Assembly: GCF_964275005.1 (NCBI RefSeq)
Contig: NC_092699.1
Span: 20,012,333-20,076,332 of the forward strand
DNA: 64,000 bases
Direction of reading: 5' to 3'
Source of the DNA: Diadema setosum
Lineage: Eukaryota > Echinodermata > Echinoidea > Diadematoida > Diadematidae
Below the pieces are notes generated by a model. The model saw only the letters and a program-made list of their open reading frames with translations, did no database searches and was not told where the DNA came from. Shown here one piece after another: positions 1-13,400 of the stretch. The position numbers and the translations under genes were made by a program. Every line of letters begins with the position of its first letter. The stretch's first letter is position 1.

Positions 1-634
1 TGTAACCTCAAAAGCACTTGAATAGCCATGAAATTCATGTGCAGTACGTGTATTTGCACAATATACCCAAAAAATAACATAGCATGACTTACATCTGAAA
101 ATGTGCATTCCTATTCCAATATATGCATATATGACACTGATCTGGCACAGTGAATGCATCACGACTGTTTTAACAAATACTTTCATTAGAAAAAAAAAAA
201 AAAAAAAATCCCAAAACTGTCAAGTCAATGTAAATGAGCTACACGTGTTTAGACTTGCCCATGATTAATCTAGTCCATTTTAGGGGTCATATTAGCACCA
301 CTCATCGCCTTGTACAGACAGTAGCTCTCTTTTGGGAGTCTATTAAATTCCCACAACATGCAGTGGTATCACCATAATTTATATGAAAGTCATGTTAAAG
401 CTACATTCCAGGGACAAGTAAGACCAAAAATGTGACACAAAACATATTCTTGAATTTTCCTGTATGGTCCCACAAATCTTCACAACAATTTAAGAAAAAT
501 TTTGGTACAATGTTTCAAACATGTAGCATTATCTGTGCGTGCACGTGTGTGTGTGTACAAGTATATATATATATATGTAAACTGACTTTGGTCATGGTCA
601 TGATTACTGTGCATATATATATATATTTTTTTTT
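1..634. other. Non-coding stretch, no gene seen
   Basis: No convincing ORF or splice structure. It contains a poly-A run near 190-207 and short TG and TA runs near 545-625 that border the inverted repeat beginning at 635. Confidence 0.6.
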
Positions 635-1020
635 TTTTGAAACAAGGAAGGAAAAACTGACCAGAAACAATTGTAATAATAAATAGCGAAAACTTTGAGC
701 AAAGAAAATGGGTTTTCATCGGCGATCCCTCACATTTATTCCAAAGTTGATTTACATCATTTGGGTTTATGTCAGGTTAATGTGTGTGTGTGTGCCACAC
801 ATACGCACACTATAGCTTCTGACCACACGAGCAAAGAGAGTTAAGGGTTTGGGACGAACACCGATCTAGGGCTTTCAATAGCTCAGTCGGTAGAGCACCG
901 GTCTAGTAATTCGGAGGTCTCGGGTTCGAATCCCGATGAAAACCCATTTTCTTTGCTCAAAGTTTTCGCTATTTATTATTACAATTGTTTCTGGTCAGTT
1001 TTTCCTTCCTTGTTTCAAAA
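635..1020. repeat. 86-bp perfect inverted repeat around a tRNA-like cassette
   Basis: Positions 635-720 are the exact reverse complement of 935-1020, by reading both arms base by base. The right arm starts at the last bases of the tRNA-like sequence (871-944) and continues into its 3' flank. The left arm places the same segment, inverted, in front of the cassette. This looks like a local inverted duplication of the 3' end of the unit. Confidence 0.9.
871..944 (+). tRNA. tRNA-Thr(AGT)-like sequence, copy 1, probably a pseudogene or SINE head
   Basis: The sequence folds roughly as a tRNA. The acceptor is GCTTTCA against TGAAAAC with one C-A mismatch. The D arm is GCTC/GAGC around AGTCGGTA, and the anticodon loop CTAGTAA reads AGT. 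The variable loop is 5 nt, and the T arm TCGGG-TTCGAAT-CCCGA is perfect. Defects are one extra base between acceptor and D stem and T-T and G-T pairs in the anticodon stem. The A box (TAGCTCAGTCGG) and B box (GGTTCGAATCC) are intact, so it could be transcribed by Pol III. Identity as Thr is inferred from the loop only. Confidence 0.45.
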
Positions 1021-1198
1021 TATATTGCAAAAAGCTGCATCGCTTCGGCGATCCTTCACATTAATTCCAAAGTTGATTTACATCATTTGGGTTTATGTCA
1101 GGTTAATGTGTGTGTGTGTGTGGCACACATACACACACTATAGCTTCTGACCACACGAGCAAAGAGAGTTAAGGGTTTGGGACGAACACCGATCTAGG

Positions 1199-1272
1199 GC
1201 TTTCAATAGCTCAGTCGGTAGAGCACCGGTCTAGTAATCCGGAGGTCTCGGGTTCGAATCCCAATGAAAACC
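1199..1272 (+). tRNA. tRNA-Thr(AGT)-like sequence, copy 2
   Basis: This is the second copy of the sequence at 871-944, with the same AGT loop and A and B boxes. The anticodon stem is better here (TCCGG), but the T stem has a C-A mismatch (CCCAA). The two copies therefore carry different defects, which fits a decaying duplicated pseudogene better than two selected tRNA genes. Confidence 0.4.
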
Positions 1273-1330
1273 CATTTTCTTTGCTCAAAGTTTTTGCTAT
1301 ATATATATATATACAATGTATATATATATA

Positions 1331-1754
1331 CAGTTCGACCTCGATTATCCGGCCTCCTTTTATCCGGAAATCTCTATTATCCGGACGCGTTCACGCAGTG
1401 AAGGACTTTTTTTTTTTCATCCAAAAATTGAGAAAAAAACAGTGACTTTCATGGATCTATTTCACTAATTTCATAAGATGTGCATGATAGGTTTCTCAAT
1501 ATCTAATGAGGTAAAACATGTATGATTTTCACATAAAGATATACTTTATTTTTGTGAAGAAGGGACTATAATTTTGCGCAGGCTAGCATAGATTACCCCA
1601 CCGTTGCGGGGTACGTTACCTGCCTAGCTGCCAGGGCACTGGGACAGCAGCTTGGACGGCTGCTATATACATTAACATTGTGTCTCCCATATCCGGCCAA
1701 TTCGCTTATCCGGATGAGCGCCGGTCTGGACACGGCCGGATAATCAAGGTCGAA

Positions 1755-1757
<3 letters not shown>
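1331..1757. mobile_element. Pogo/Tigger-like MITE with TA target duplication
   Basis: The ends are inverted repeats starting CAGTTCGACCTCGATTATCC and ending in the complementary GGTCGAACTG. They are flanked by TA on both sides inside (TA)n tracts. Sub-terminal TATCCGG motifs recur on both arms. A TA target and CAGTnnnACC ends are typical of pogo-type Tc1/mariner elements. No transposase is encoded, so it is non-autonomous. Confidence 0.8.

Positions 1758-1794
<37 letters not shown>
1758..1794. repeat. (TA)n microsatellite
   Basis: An uninterrupted TA run directly follows the right end of the MITE and probably expanded from its TA target duplication. Confidence 0.95.
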
Positions 1795-1799
<5 letters not shown>

Positions 1800-2863
1800 G
1801 GACTGTATAAACTCTGTTATGATATGAAAGTACCAGTATCAATGTGCACTCTTTCACACACAGTGGTATCTTCAGTCCCCTCTGACACATATGACAATTG
1901 CAGGATAATAAAATGTTAACTGTTGATGTTGTTTAATGTTCTTTGAACTTTTTCCTCTTTACTCAATAATGAAGGCCTTCAAAATAAACTGATAGGCAAG
2001 TTCAGCCACAAGTCTTGAAAGTGAATCAGTTAATTGATGGCCCTAAACGTCATGATCACCTGCATTGAAGCCCATTCCAAAGTCCCCAATCTATTAACAC
2101 ACAATCAAGTCATTTCAATCACATGCAGTCAAACCTGCCTTAGCAGCCGCCTGTCTATAGAGGTCATATGCCCTATGTGGCCACAAAAAAAAAAAGAATA
2201 CCCCTGAGGGAAAAGCCATGTGAAAGACTCTATAGTGTAAAGTGGCCACTTGTTTTTAACATCTACTCTTTTTTTTTAGTCTCCCTTTGGTGGCCACTAT
2301 ATAGACAGGCTTGACTTGCTTGACTTTATAAGCTCTCTCCTGGTCAACAATTGCTTGTTATAAAATATGTCTATCACTGTTGCTAGTATTCCAGAAAAGA
2401 ACAAGATAAATTTGAGGAACTGCCCTACCACTTCAGTGTGACTTTGGCTTCAGAGAAGTCAGTATCAGGTAACAGTTGTAACCATGCAACACATAACCAA
2501 GAACATGAGACACATACAAACAAATACCGGTTTACGTTTGCATATCATGTAATATGTACATTCAAAGGTAAAACATAGTTTCCATATGCCTGCAGAAACT
2601 GTCAAGTTTTTGCTCTAAAATGGACACACATGTATAAGGAATGTGTGAAATAAAATGCTGTGATAACACAATTTCAGTTGGGCAATGCCAAAAATGCAAA
2701 ATAATGGCCAAAAAGGTACACTGAAAGTATTGCAATCTCAGAGTATAAGCGATCATGGCTGCTACGTAACATTCTACAAGAATCGATTTCAAATCGGGCC
2801 ACAGAAGTATCCATCAATCTTTCTCATGAGAGTGAATCACATTCCACTTGTTGGGAAATACTA
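1795..2863. other. Non-coding stretch downstream of SFT2 gene
   Basis: No gene recognised. Only short ORFs with no family resemblance are present. Confidence 0.6.
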
Positions 2864-3030
2864 CAGTGGACTCACGTTATAACGAAGTCCTCGGGTCCGG
2901 CAGTTTTCTTTCACAATATATAAATTTAACTTAAATAAATGAACAAATAAAGAATTAAAAAACATGAATTTTTACTTCGTTGTAACCGGAATTTTGTTAT
3001 AACCATGTACCTTATAACGGGAGTGCACTG
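2864..3030. mobile_element. 167-bp pogo-like MITE (TTATAACG type)
   Basis: The ends CAGTGGACTCACGTTATAAC and TTATAACGGGAGTGCACTG are inverted repeats flanked by TA (2862-2863, 3031-3032). The GTTATAACGAAG sub-terminal sequence relates it to the larger elements at 6238-8100 and 28502-30577. Confidence 0.8.
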
Positions 3031-3032
3031 TA

Positions 3033-4342
3033 CTGCAAAGGCATGATTGATCATCATTATTATTATCATCATGCAATAGGATAAAAAGTTGTGGACATGA
3101 CAGAAATTATTTTACACTTTTGATCTCAAAATACTCCAAAGCAACTCATTATCCTGGCAAATCCTGTCAGCCAAACAAGGTTCTTGATAGACCCTTTTGA
3201 TATATTGCAAGCAAATTTGAAATGGTAGAAGATGAATTTTGAGCCCTTTTGTGAACTATGTTTTATCGTTTTATCGACTAGCAAGCTAGTTTACATACAT
3301 CAGGACCATTAGGGTAACATAAGACATTAGACGATATTCATCAATGTTGCAGGAGGCTTGAAGAACTAAAAAGAGATATCAATCCCCTTGCTGGAAACAC
3401 TATTGAAATAACTTGACAAGAAATGCAAGTCTCGATCTCAACAGTTAAAGATAGCAATAATCTCATCAGAGGCAATGCCTCAAACAAAGTGTGAGCTATG
3501 AAGCCCAAAGGTGAGGTCACACGCACGCTGGTCACAACCTGAACGTGGATTATTAAATGTTCCTGACCAAGGATACAGGCTAACTCATAGCAGTACACAT
3601 TAGGAACATGTGAGATCACTTGCTTTGTAGATGATGGTTTGGGTACAGCATCAGCTTGGGTTCATCTGATGTACCCTAACTTGTTCATCAGACTGAATAG
3701 CATTCCTACTGGCTGACTTTCTAAGGTCACTTGAGAAGAACATTCTTGCTTTGATATATGGCTGGCTGACAAACTGGTATATAAAAAATTAATTCATAAT
3801 CATCACAATATATTGCAAATGACATTGTCATTGAATGTAAGATACAACAAAGCCAAAGACTTCTTCATTTGTTTCAGCTGTGTTTAACAAAAGACAATGA
3901 AGGAGAAACAGGTGACCCATCTAAACTAATGCAAAAAAATAATTTAGTTCTGATTTGTATGCAGAGCTTTAAAAAGGTTTTCAGACACTCCCATCAATGG
4001 GCATAGAATTTCATTTCTCACTATGAATTATACTCCATGTTACAAAACGAAGGGGACAATATAGGTTCTCTCTGAATACATAATTATATTTGTAGCTTCA
4101 TCCATAATAGTAAATCTCATTTTAACAGACTTCATGAGAATGCAAGTTCGCTTCAGGTCTGTTCCCATTAATTTCATGAAGGATGTCATATATACTCATT
4201 CTGCAAGTTGCTAGTTGGCTTTTCATGTTACAGCTACAGTCTCTGTTGTTCCATGGATAGCAACAGTGTGCCTGAATACAGAAGTCTAGCTCAGGCATAC
4301 ATGCATGACGTTGACAAGCATGTTCAACAGAGGCTCCTTCTA
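3033..4342 (-). other. 3' UTR and downstream flank of the SFT2-family gene
   Basis: This stretch follows the SFT2 stop codon on the minus strand. I found no clean AATAAA on that strand here (only weak GATAAA variants near 3262-3275), so the transcript end is not placed. No other gene is seen. Confidence 0.4.
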
Positions 4343-4448
4343 TCAGACCGGCAAGGACTTAGACACAGCCTTCCCTGCTACTGATGTGAACACTTTTGTG
4401 AAGAACTTGAGTCCAGTCTGTCCTCCTGGGATGTAGCTCATGACATAC
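4343..4448 (-). CDS. SFT2D3: SFT2-like coding exon 5 (residues 197-231 and stop)
   Basis: The acceptor is TTTTGCCTAG. The exon encodes YVMSYIPGGQTGLKFF, a short basic C-terminal tail and SKSLPV, then TGA. The SYIPGG motif and LPV ending match the family. Confidence 0.9.
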
Positions 4449-7400
4449 CTAGGCAAAAGTTACAAAATTAAGTATATTAGAGTGATATACTAACAAAAAG
4501 TGAACCAAATGAAACTAAGAAACTCAATCATTTAGTCTGTCATTGATGATAGAATCAGGTCAGAGCTAACAGTCGTCTTGAAGAGTTTTAAATGACTTTG
4601 CAAAATTCAATTGCCAGGCTTTATGTAACAATCAGTTATGAAAATAATTATGTTGATGGTACATTTAACCACCAATACCATTATAAATAAGTTAAACTAT
4701 TTTTTAAAATCTACTTATTCAAAGAGGTCCCAGAATCTCAAAAGCATACCCTGGTATTAGCATAATGAATAAATGAAACTGATACAAATTCTACATCTGG
4801 CTTCAGTATGAGGCTATCAATTGTTTCATGATTGTGAGGAGAATATGGAAGTCATTTCCTAATAATGTTACTCTTAAGGCAAGTTGAAAAAGCGAAGTCT
4901 CATATAATATAATACTGCTATCAATTTATAAATATACAGTTGATTCTTCTTTTTTTGTTGTCATTGAAAATAGCAGTAAATTCTTATTTATTGTCAGCAT
5001 GGAATTGTTCTTGCATATAATGAGAACTACTCCTATCTCTGGCTGTTGAGTCCCTGTTTTATTCTTATTTTAATGTTTTAAACTCACAAGATGTATTTCA
5101 CACACACCATTTAATATCGCATGCCCAGTTGTACTTAGAATTCATATTTATACACATACAAATACATATTCTACTAAGCTCTACTCTGGAAATATATATC
5201 AAACTCAATGTTCAAGTTGAAATCCTTTTGTTTCAACTTACCAAACTAAGGCACACATTTGCAGAATTGCACAAACGATTGTCATCAAGGTGACATGTTT
5301 CTGTGAAAGAGAGAACAGTATTGACATTACAAACTTGACTCTTGGGTGGCTTGATGCAGTAAATGCTACAATTCACAGATAGAAAGTGTGCACAGAGTGA
5401 GTAAAAGGGAGTAGTATGAAAATAAAAAGAGAAAACATTTGGGCCAGCTCATTTGATCTGTTCAAGGAGTGATGCATAATTTCTGATCTTTTTCTGCAGT
5501 ATCATTGATTGTAATTAAAAAAAAAAAAAGAAAGAAAGAGCTTACAGGGTACAGTATTACATGATAATTTGTTTTTTAATGTTGTTCTCCTTGGAATGAT
5601 TACACTAAAAAACAACAAATAATTCAACAAGATGGAGAATTTCTAGTCAGTACCCTAGAGTAACAAATACCACATCAGCAGGTCCCTGTTTTATGAAGAG
5701 TTATAATTGATTATATGTGACCCGCTCCAACAAAAGGATCCTAAAGTCGCTGACGGCTGAGCCAATAAAATCGAGTCTGAAGTCACTTCATCAAAATCAG
5801 TCAAAACAATCGGATTTCTGTTTTTGGCATAATTTTGTAGTGTAATGCTTTGTCTATCATCTGCCGAAATTTCGAAGCTAAATAATCAAAGGAAAGGCGA
5901 GAAATCAGCATTTTTCTGGGCCATGATTTTCCGACTTTCAACGTAACAGAAACATGTCTGAAGATTTGAATTTAGCGCTGCAGCTAGACTCCGCCCCTAG
6001 CAACGAGGGAGTGATCTTATTGGTCAGTGCGTGGCATCCTGGTTACCAATTGGTCGTGCGTAGACCGCTGGCGCCAAGCTTGAATGAACATCACGGAGGT
6101 CGCTAGGAGCATACCTTCTATTGTCAAGCAGTGAAAACTGCCTCGCCTCCCCTTGATCATGAAAGCGACGGAAGAAAAACTTTGAAGCCGTTTTTCTCGA
6201 AACTCTGATTTCCTCAACCACTTTACATGTGCTAATACAGTGAAACCCCATTATAACGAGTTCGGTTATAACGAGGAACCGCTTATAACGAGGTGATCGC
6301 GTCTGTCCCGTTTTCCTTTGCATGTAAACCTATGGCAGAACGAATCGGTTATAACGAGTTCGGTTATAACCAGATTCCGGTTATAACGAGGACAATTTCG
6401 GTGCATCATGATAAAGAAAAACAAGCTATTTGATCGGATATAACGAGGTTCCATATCTTGACTAAATTGCCGCTTTCAAACACAAGACAAACGAAACATT
6501 GAAAACCAAATTCACGCTATCCATGTCTTTTTCCCATTTTGCAGGGAACCGTTCCTTCCATGTTTTCTTCTAAACCACGCGATAAGACACAGGAATGCCT
6601 TCTGATGTTCCTACTGAATTACTGAACATAATCATTCGATTTTCTTTTTCTCGCGATACGCGTGCGTGATATTAGGTCAGACCACAGCGCAACGAAAAAA
6701 AAAAAAAAAGATAATGCATTCAAAAACTTTTCATGTAGCGACACTTGTGGCCAAAAATGGACAATTGGAATGCGTGTGCACCTCAATATATCTTTTCCAT
6801 TATTAGTTCCGACTTCCAGTTCTTTTGCTGGTTAGCAAATATGGGTGTGGATGATTAAAGCCGAAATAATTAATGAAATCATCGCGATCTCGCCGGGTGA
6901 CAGTAGCGTAAAAATAGTTGAATAACGCATGTTAACCTACTTAATTGGTGTTCAGAAAAAGAAACAAATGCATTTAACAGTTCAAGAACGGATGTACAAA
7001 ACACAAAGAGATTTTCGGAAGAAAATAAAGAACGCATTTTTAATCCCTTCGGACGCAACGATCATACATTGTATAAGATTACAGCCGAAATGATTCATGA
7101 AATCATCAAATTCCTGCTGGGCACCAACAGCGTAAAATACCTCGCAAGTTATCGGTAAACAACGCATGTATGTTACTCTGAAATCATCGCGATCTCGCCA
7201 GGTGACATAGCGTAAAAATAGTTGAATAACGCATGTTAACCTAAATCAGAAAAAGAAACAAATGCATTTATTAGTTTGAATAGATCTGGATTTGTTCATT
7301 ATCACAATTTTAACACTGCATTTCACAATGAAGATTTTTCTTTCTTTCAGAATGGTCTACCAGGTACGGATTTGCGTAAAAAGGATCACAACCTTCCAAA

Positions 7401-10400
7401 TTCAATCCTGTCGCATATTTTTCAAGAACGGACGTACAAAACGCGAAGAGATTTTCGGAAGAAAATAAAGAACATATTTTTAATCCCTTCGGACGCAACG
7501 ATCATACTTTGTATAAGAGTACAGCCGAAATGATTCATGAAATCATCGCATTCCCGCTGGGCACCAACAGGGTAAAGATACTCGCAAGTTACGGTAAACA
7601 ATGCATGTATGTTGCTCTATTTGCGTTGGTGTTTACAAAAACTTAACAAACGCATCTTATACAAACTGATATTGTTCATTATCATTTTACACTGTATTTA
7701 ACAAACGAAAAAAAATATTCTTTCAAAATGGTTCAATACAGGAGGAGGAGATCGGTGTAGAAAGAATCACGAAAATAATAAAGGCCTATACTTCTCAAGA
7801 ACATATTGTGCAAGTATTATGCGAAGAGATTTTCGGAAGAAAAATAAAATAAAGAATTAACTCATTTCAACCCCTACTTTTTCGTCTAATTCACAAATAA
7901 TTTCCCTTTATTCTCTCAATGATAATGATCCATAATTGTGTAATAACAACGCAAATGATGTTCTAAAGTTTCATTGATGGGTATATGACGTCGTGTATAT
8001 GTTTTTCTTTGTTTTTTATGAGTACGGTTATAACGAGGTACCGGTTATAACGAGGTAATATCGCCGGTCCCACGGACCTCATTATAACGGGGTTTCACTG
8101 TAAAATCATCTACATCTTCGCAACCGAGTACTTTTATGAGGTGTGTTATATATGAAATTAAAGTAGAAGAGTAAGGGAATTATGTCATGTCATTTTCAGA
8201 AATATGTACTCCCCCGACTTTCGGATCCTTTTGTTGCAGCGGGTCACATATTGTTGATTTCTATCATAAGTTTATGGCAGCCTGTGTGTTAAAGGGAATT
8301 TATAATCAGTTATATCTTTTGATAAAATGGGGCCCAGAAAGTGAAAAGAGCCTTACACACTTCAACCCATGTCCAAAGAGTACCAAAGTGTGATGACATA
8401 GCCATTCATCCCCATGGAAACTGGTTATAAACAACTTCACCTGGCCCAGTTTGTGCACACTATTATCGCTATCCATGCTTGCACCTGGTTCCAACCAAGC
8501 TATAACAAAAGACTATGACATCATCACTTTGCTACTATATAAAGCAGGCAACAAACAAATGTGAAATGAACAAGCTGCCAAAAGCAGGCATGAAGATATG
8601 CAGACTTGGAATCTACACGCAGCTAAAAGCACATAAAGGTGTGATTTCATGGAGCACGCGAACGATTTGCGAAGGACGCGAATGACAAAATCCAACATTC
8701 GGAAAAGTTTTTCTCTGAACGTGTTCCGACAATGAAGCCGAAAACCATTCTTGCGCAATTTGTGTGAAGTTCTCGCGACGTACGTGCGAATGTCGTGTGT
8801 ATCATTGCTAAAGTACAGCATGTTACGTACACGAAGAACAGGCGACGGAAATGCGAACGCAAATTTTTCAATAATCATGGGAGAAAATGAGAGGTGGGAG
8901 CTGTCTTGAGTTGAATTTTTTTTTTCTTTCCTGTATTTCTCCTTTCTTTTCTCTCACTTCTGTGTTGTGTACGTGCTAGAGTTTTTTTCTTAGGAAATAT
9001 ATCTCCACTAAAAAAGCATTTGATTTTTTTTGCAGTTTCTCCAACACATAATCTCCAGTTTCAAATGTAATTTTGGCATACTCTAGATTCATTCTAAGTG
9101 TATTCTGCGATTTTTTGTACATCAAACATTTCTTTCTCTTTGCTAGTCTTTAATTTCTTTTTTTACTATATAGTTGTTAATTGTTTGATGTTTGGATGTA
9201 TGCTATGATTTTGATCTGTAGAAACGTAGGTCATACATCCCCAAAACATGCACTAAACGTTCGTGAGAATGTCTCAAAAGATATGCGAACAGTTTGCGGT
9301 TACGTCATAAAATGATCGGAAAAACTTTGCAGATTTCGCGAAACATACGCGAAATATTCTCCAAAGTTTCAGGGTCTGTTTGGGGTTTCACGAACATTTT
9401 GCGAACATGGCGCGTGTCTTGCAAAGGTCTTGCGCATATGACGAGGCTTTAAAGACACTTTTGAGAACAAATCAAGAGCAAATTTCAAAATTTTTTGAAA
9501 TTCTCACCGAAGTAAAACGACATTCGCGAACAATTGACGATGCTTCCGAACCCTCACGTTTGTTTGGCGATCTTTTGCAGACTAAAATACGAAAAGTTTA
9601 ACATCAAGAACACTTCACATTGTTTGCCCTTCCATTCACAGTGGTGGCCAAACTTATCAAAGCTGAAGTTCTCAAAGTTTTGGTCAATGGTGCATATGTG
9701 TAACAAAGAAGAAAGCGTGTTTCATCTGAAAGCTAATGATTGTTATGTGAACAATGCACCAATGTCCTTCTCAATGAGCACTCGCTTCAAAGGCACTACT
9801 TGCAAACAGGTGGTGGACTGGTCATGGGACAAACTTTGTAAAGTTTCAGCTACAACAAGGAAAAGTAGAAATTACGCGGTGCGTAAAATTTGTCCCCGCC
9901 GGAAGTAGCATTTAGTAGCAAAATGTACAATATTGGTAAAAATTCAAGGTCAAAGGTCAAAGAAGTCAAAGGTCAAAATTCTGTGTAGAAGTTTTGAAGC
10001 CCTCACCTAGTGCCATCACAAAAAGCAAATGGAATCAAAATCAGGTTAGAAATGGCGAAGGAGTAGCATCTTGTAGCCAATGTACAATATAGGTCAAAAA
10101 TCAAGGTCAAAGGTCAAAGAAGTCAAAGGTCAAAATTCTGTGTAGAAGTTTTGAAGCCCTCACCTAGTGCCATCACATAAAGAAAACGGAATCGAAATCG
10201 GGTTAGAAATGGCAAAGGAGTAGCATTTTGTAGCCAATGTACAATATAGGTCAAAAATCAAGGTCAAAGGTCAAAGAAGTCAAGGGTCAAAATTCTGTGT
10301 AGAAGTTTTGAAGCCCTCACCTAGTGCCATCACTAAAGAAAACGGAATCGAAATCGGGTTAGAAATGGCAAAGGAGTAGCATTTTGTAGCAAAATGTACA

Positions 10401-13400
10401 ATATAGGTCAAAAATCAAGGTCAAAGGTTAAAGAAGTCATGGGTCAAAAGTCTGTGTAAAAGTTTTGAAGCCCTCACCTAGTGCCATCACATAAAGCAAA
10501 TGGAAGTGAAATTGGGTTAGAAATGGCAAAGGAGTAGCATTTTGTAGCAAAATGTACAATGCAGGTCAAAAATCAAGGTCAAAGGTCAAAGAAGTCAAAG
10601 GTCAAAATTCTGTGTAGAAGTTTTGAAGCCCTCACCTAGTGCCATCACATAAAGCAAACGGAATCGAAATCAGGTTAGAAATGGCGAAGGAGTAGCATTT
10701 TGTAGCCAATGTACAATATAGGTCAAAAATCAAGGTCAAAGGTCAAAGAAGTCAAAGGTCAAAATTCTGTGTAGAAGTTTTGAAGCCCTCACCTAGTGCC
10801 ATCACATAAAGCAAAAGGAATCGAAATCGGGTTAGAAATGGCGAAGGAGTAGCATTTTGAAACAAAATGTACAATATAGGTCAAAGGTCAAGGTCAAAGG
10901 TCACAACTGAAATTCTGTGTAGAAGTTTCAAAGCTCCCATATGGTGCTATCATATAAAGTAAGCAGAATCAAAATTGGCTCATAAATGACAGAGAAGTAG
11001 CAAATTGAACATTTTGATCACACACGGACGCACAGACGGACGGACGGACAGACGGACGGACACACACAAGTACGGAGCCCGTTTCATAGTCCCCTGCTCG
11101 AACTCGTTCGGCGGGGACAAAAATTCAGACTGCACAAACTTCAAGAAGATTTGTGGAGGTTTGGGAAATTTTCCTAGTTTTAGTAGGAAATTTTGCGAGA
11201 TGTTTTTGAGAAGTTTAAAGTCACATCGGCAAAAATATGAGAACTTAACTCACTGAGGACGAGTCTCGAGTATTCTTAGGCAGGGGTCTATGGGAAATGC
11301 GTGTTGTAGCAAAATTAGTCCGTCCTCAACGGGTTGAACTTCAAAAGTTTTGCCAGTGTGACCACGGCTATATAGTCCCACTGAGCTCCGATGTTATGCC
11401 ATTCACTGTCCCCCTAATGCCCTGTCTGTTAAGTTCTGGGGTTAGCAAAGATTATGCACAGCTGGGCTTAGTGGCGAGTGATGGAGGGAGACAGAGAGAG
11501 ATGAAGAGGGCGACAAGTCAAACAATGTATGCAGTCTATCGCTTGAATTTGTATTTCTCAGCTAGAGATCTATCACAGATATGACTTTGCATCACTGGAA
11601 ATACAATACGCATTTAGATCTGTGGTTGTTCTTTTTTTTAAGATAACAACTTTGAGATGTGACGAATATTTCGTGGGGTTTTTATTTTCACAAATTTCAT
11701 GAGTCACATGCTATTCGCGAAATTAAAGACACGCGAAAAATTTGACTCTGATCTCGATATGAATGTGACGTACATGTACTAGTATACAGTTCTCCGTTAA
11801 GTTCAGTACTCCACGATCGCGAATTTAAACACTTGTAAAATCGTTGGGAAGTCCCGAGTCACGAAAATTTAGACTCGCTAAATATGTGGTGTATACAGTA
11901 CATTGCAAAATACAACTACAGAATGAACAGATGGACTACATGAAAATATATTGGACATGTGACGACATGTAGCACAGAAAATGAGATATGAAGATGATAA
12001 AACATGCAAAAATGATGCACAGAAAGACTAGTGCAGTAGATATTATCCACTTAGCTTCATACTCACTATCATTGAGAAGTACAAAGTGGCAAACATGGTG
12101 CCAAAGTAGGTAGCCGTAAACGGCATTCGGTCTTTTGAACAGAGGTGTCGTAGGTGATTCATAGGACCCCATAGAAGAGAGAAACTGTTATGGAGAGAGT
12201 GGTATGTATCTGTTACAAAAATGTGCTGAATTCACTTCCACAAAGCAATGACAATGAGAGAAAAAAATTGCCATGAAGAAAATGCATATCTGACTGGACA
12301 TAAGCACCACTTCACATGAGACCATTGAATACCAGTGTTTTCTGTATTACAAGAACACATTGTACCAGGTACATTGTATACTGATTCAGACTTTGCTGAC
12401 CAAGAAAATCTGTGTATCCAAATTAAAGGAACAGCTTACCTTTGGGAGAAGTGGTTTTAAAAATGTTCAAGATATCACATTTGATGCATATGCGTAGGTT
12501 TGTCGTCCTACAAAACATCCTACCATATAAAATTTTCGTAATAAAGCCTAAAATATAGGGAGATATCAGTATTTTTCTCAATAAACCGTAACTGTATATG
12601 GTTTAGTCTGGAAACATTTTGATTATAACTATTGTTCATATTTTGTATATTTAACAATACTTAACATCAATTTCACTGATTCAATTTTTTTACAGTGGTT
12701 GTTTCTCTCCCTAACTCATATTTTAAAACTATTTTAAAGCACTTATGCTGGGTTTTTGTTTCATCTGCAAATGGTAAATTATGCCTTTAAAAGAAAAACA
12801 GAAGTGCAAGCACCAATGCCGACTCCATTGGGCACCTAGCTCTAGTAATGAAATCTTCTCTTTAAAATGGACTCACAATACCAGTACATTGCTGTACATT
12901 GCTGATTCTGCACTCAGGAATTTCTACAATTGTAGTTCTGCTTTGCTGATACTTTTGTCAAATGACAGCAGCAAAAATGTTACTTGTCATTTCTATCAGT
13001 GTCAATAAACCATTAGTTTTTATTGTGGAAGTACTGCTGTTCTAAGAGTATTTACATAAATATTTGTATTACTGATATGATTCAAACCTAGGATTCAGAT
13101 AACTTGAGCTACCTGAATGGCATATACAGTCACCTAGAGATGATGTTAATGACTGAAAAATTAAGAATTAATTTTTTCTCTTTGAAAGGTAGAAGGGTTA
13201 TATTTTCTGGGCAAAACAATTTGGAGTGGTCACACGAAGATGTTAGTCAGCTGGCTAAAGGATCATGCCAGATCACAGCTGTTTCAAAATTATGCAAGAC
13301 TGCAAAACACACTTCAAATGAGGTGAATCCCTTTGCAGCAGAGAACATTTATTCACTTCAATTTTGACTTTTGTGTGAGTTGACTTAAAACTATCTTCTG

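Larger units (their letters stand above)
721..1301 (+). repeat. Tandem duplication (about 327 bp offset) of a tRNA-like cassette
   Basis: Unit 1 (from 721) and unit 2 (from 1047) share a starting GGCGATCC, the block ending in the (TG)n and CACACATAC runs, the tRNA-like sequence and the downstream TTTGCTCAAAG. The offset is 326-328 bp. Differences are few point changes, so the duplication is fairly recent. Confidence 0.85.

Noticed and set aside
9946..10920. CRISPR-like regular repeats
   Set aside because: Whole units repeat with no unique spacers and the context is an animal intron; it is a minisatellite inside a transposon.
11005..11256. Frame with RTDGRTDRRTDTHK
   Set aside because: Translation of a GGAC tandem tract in a transposon end; not a protein.
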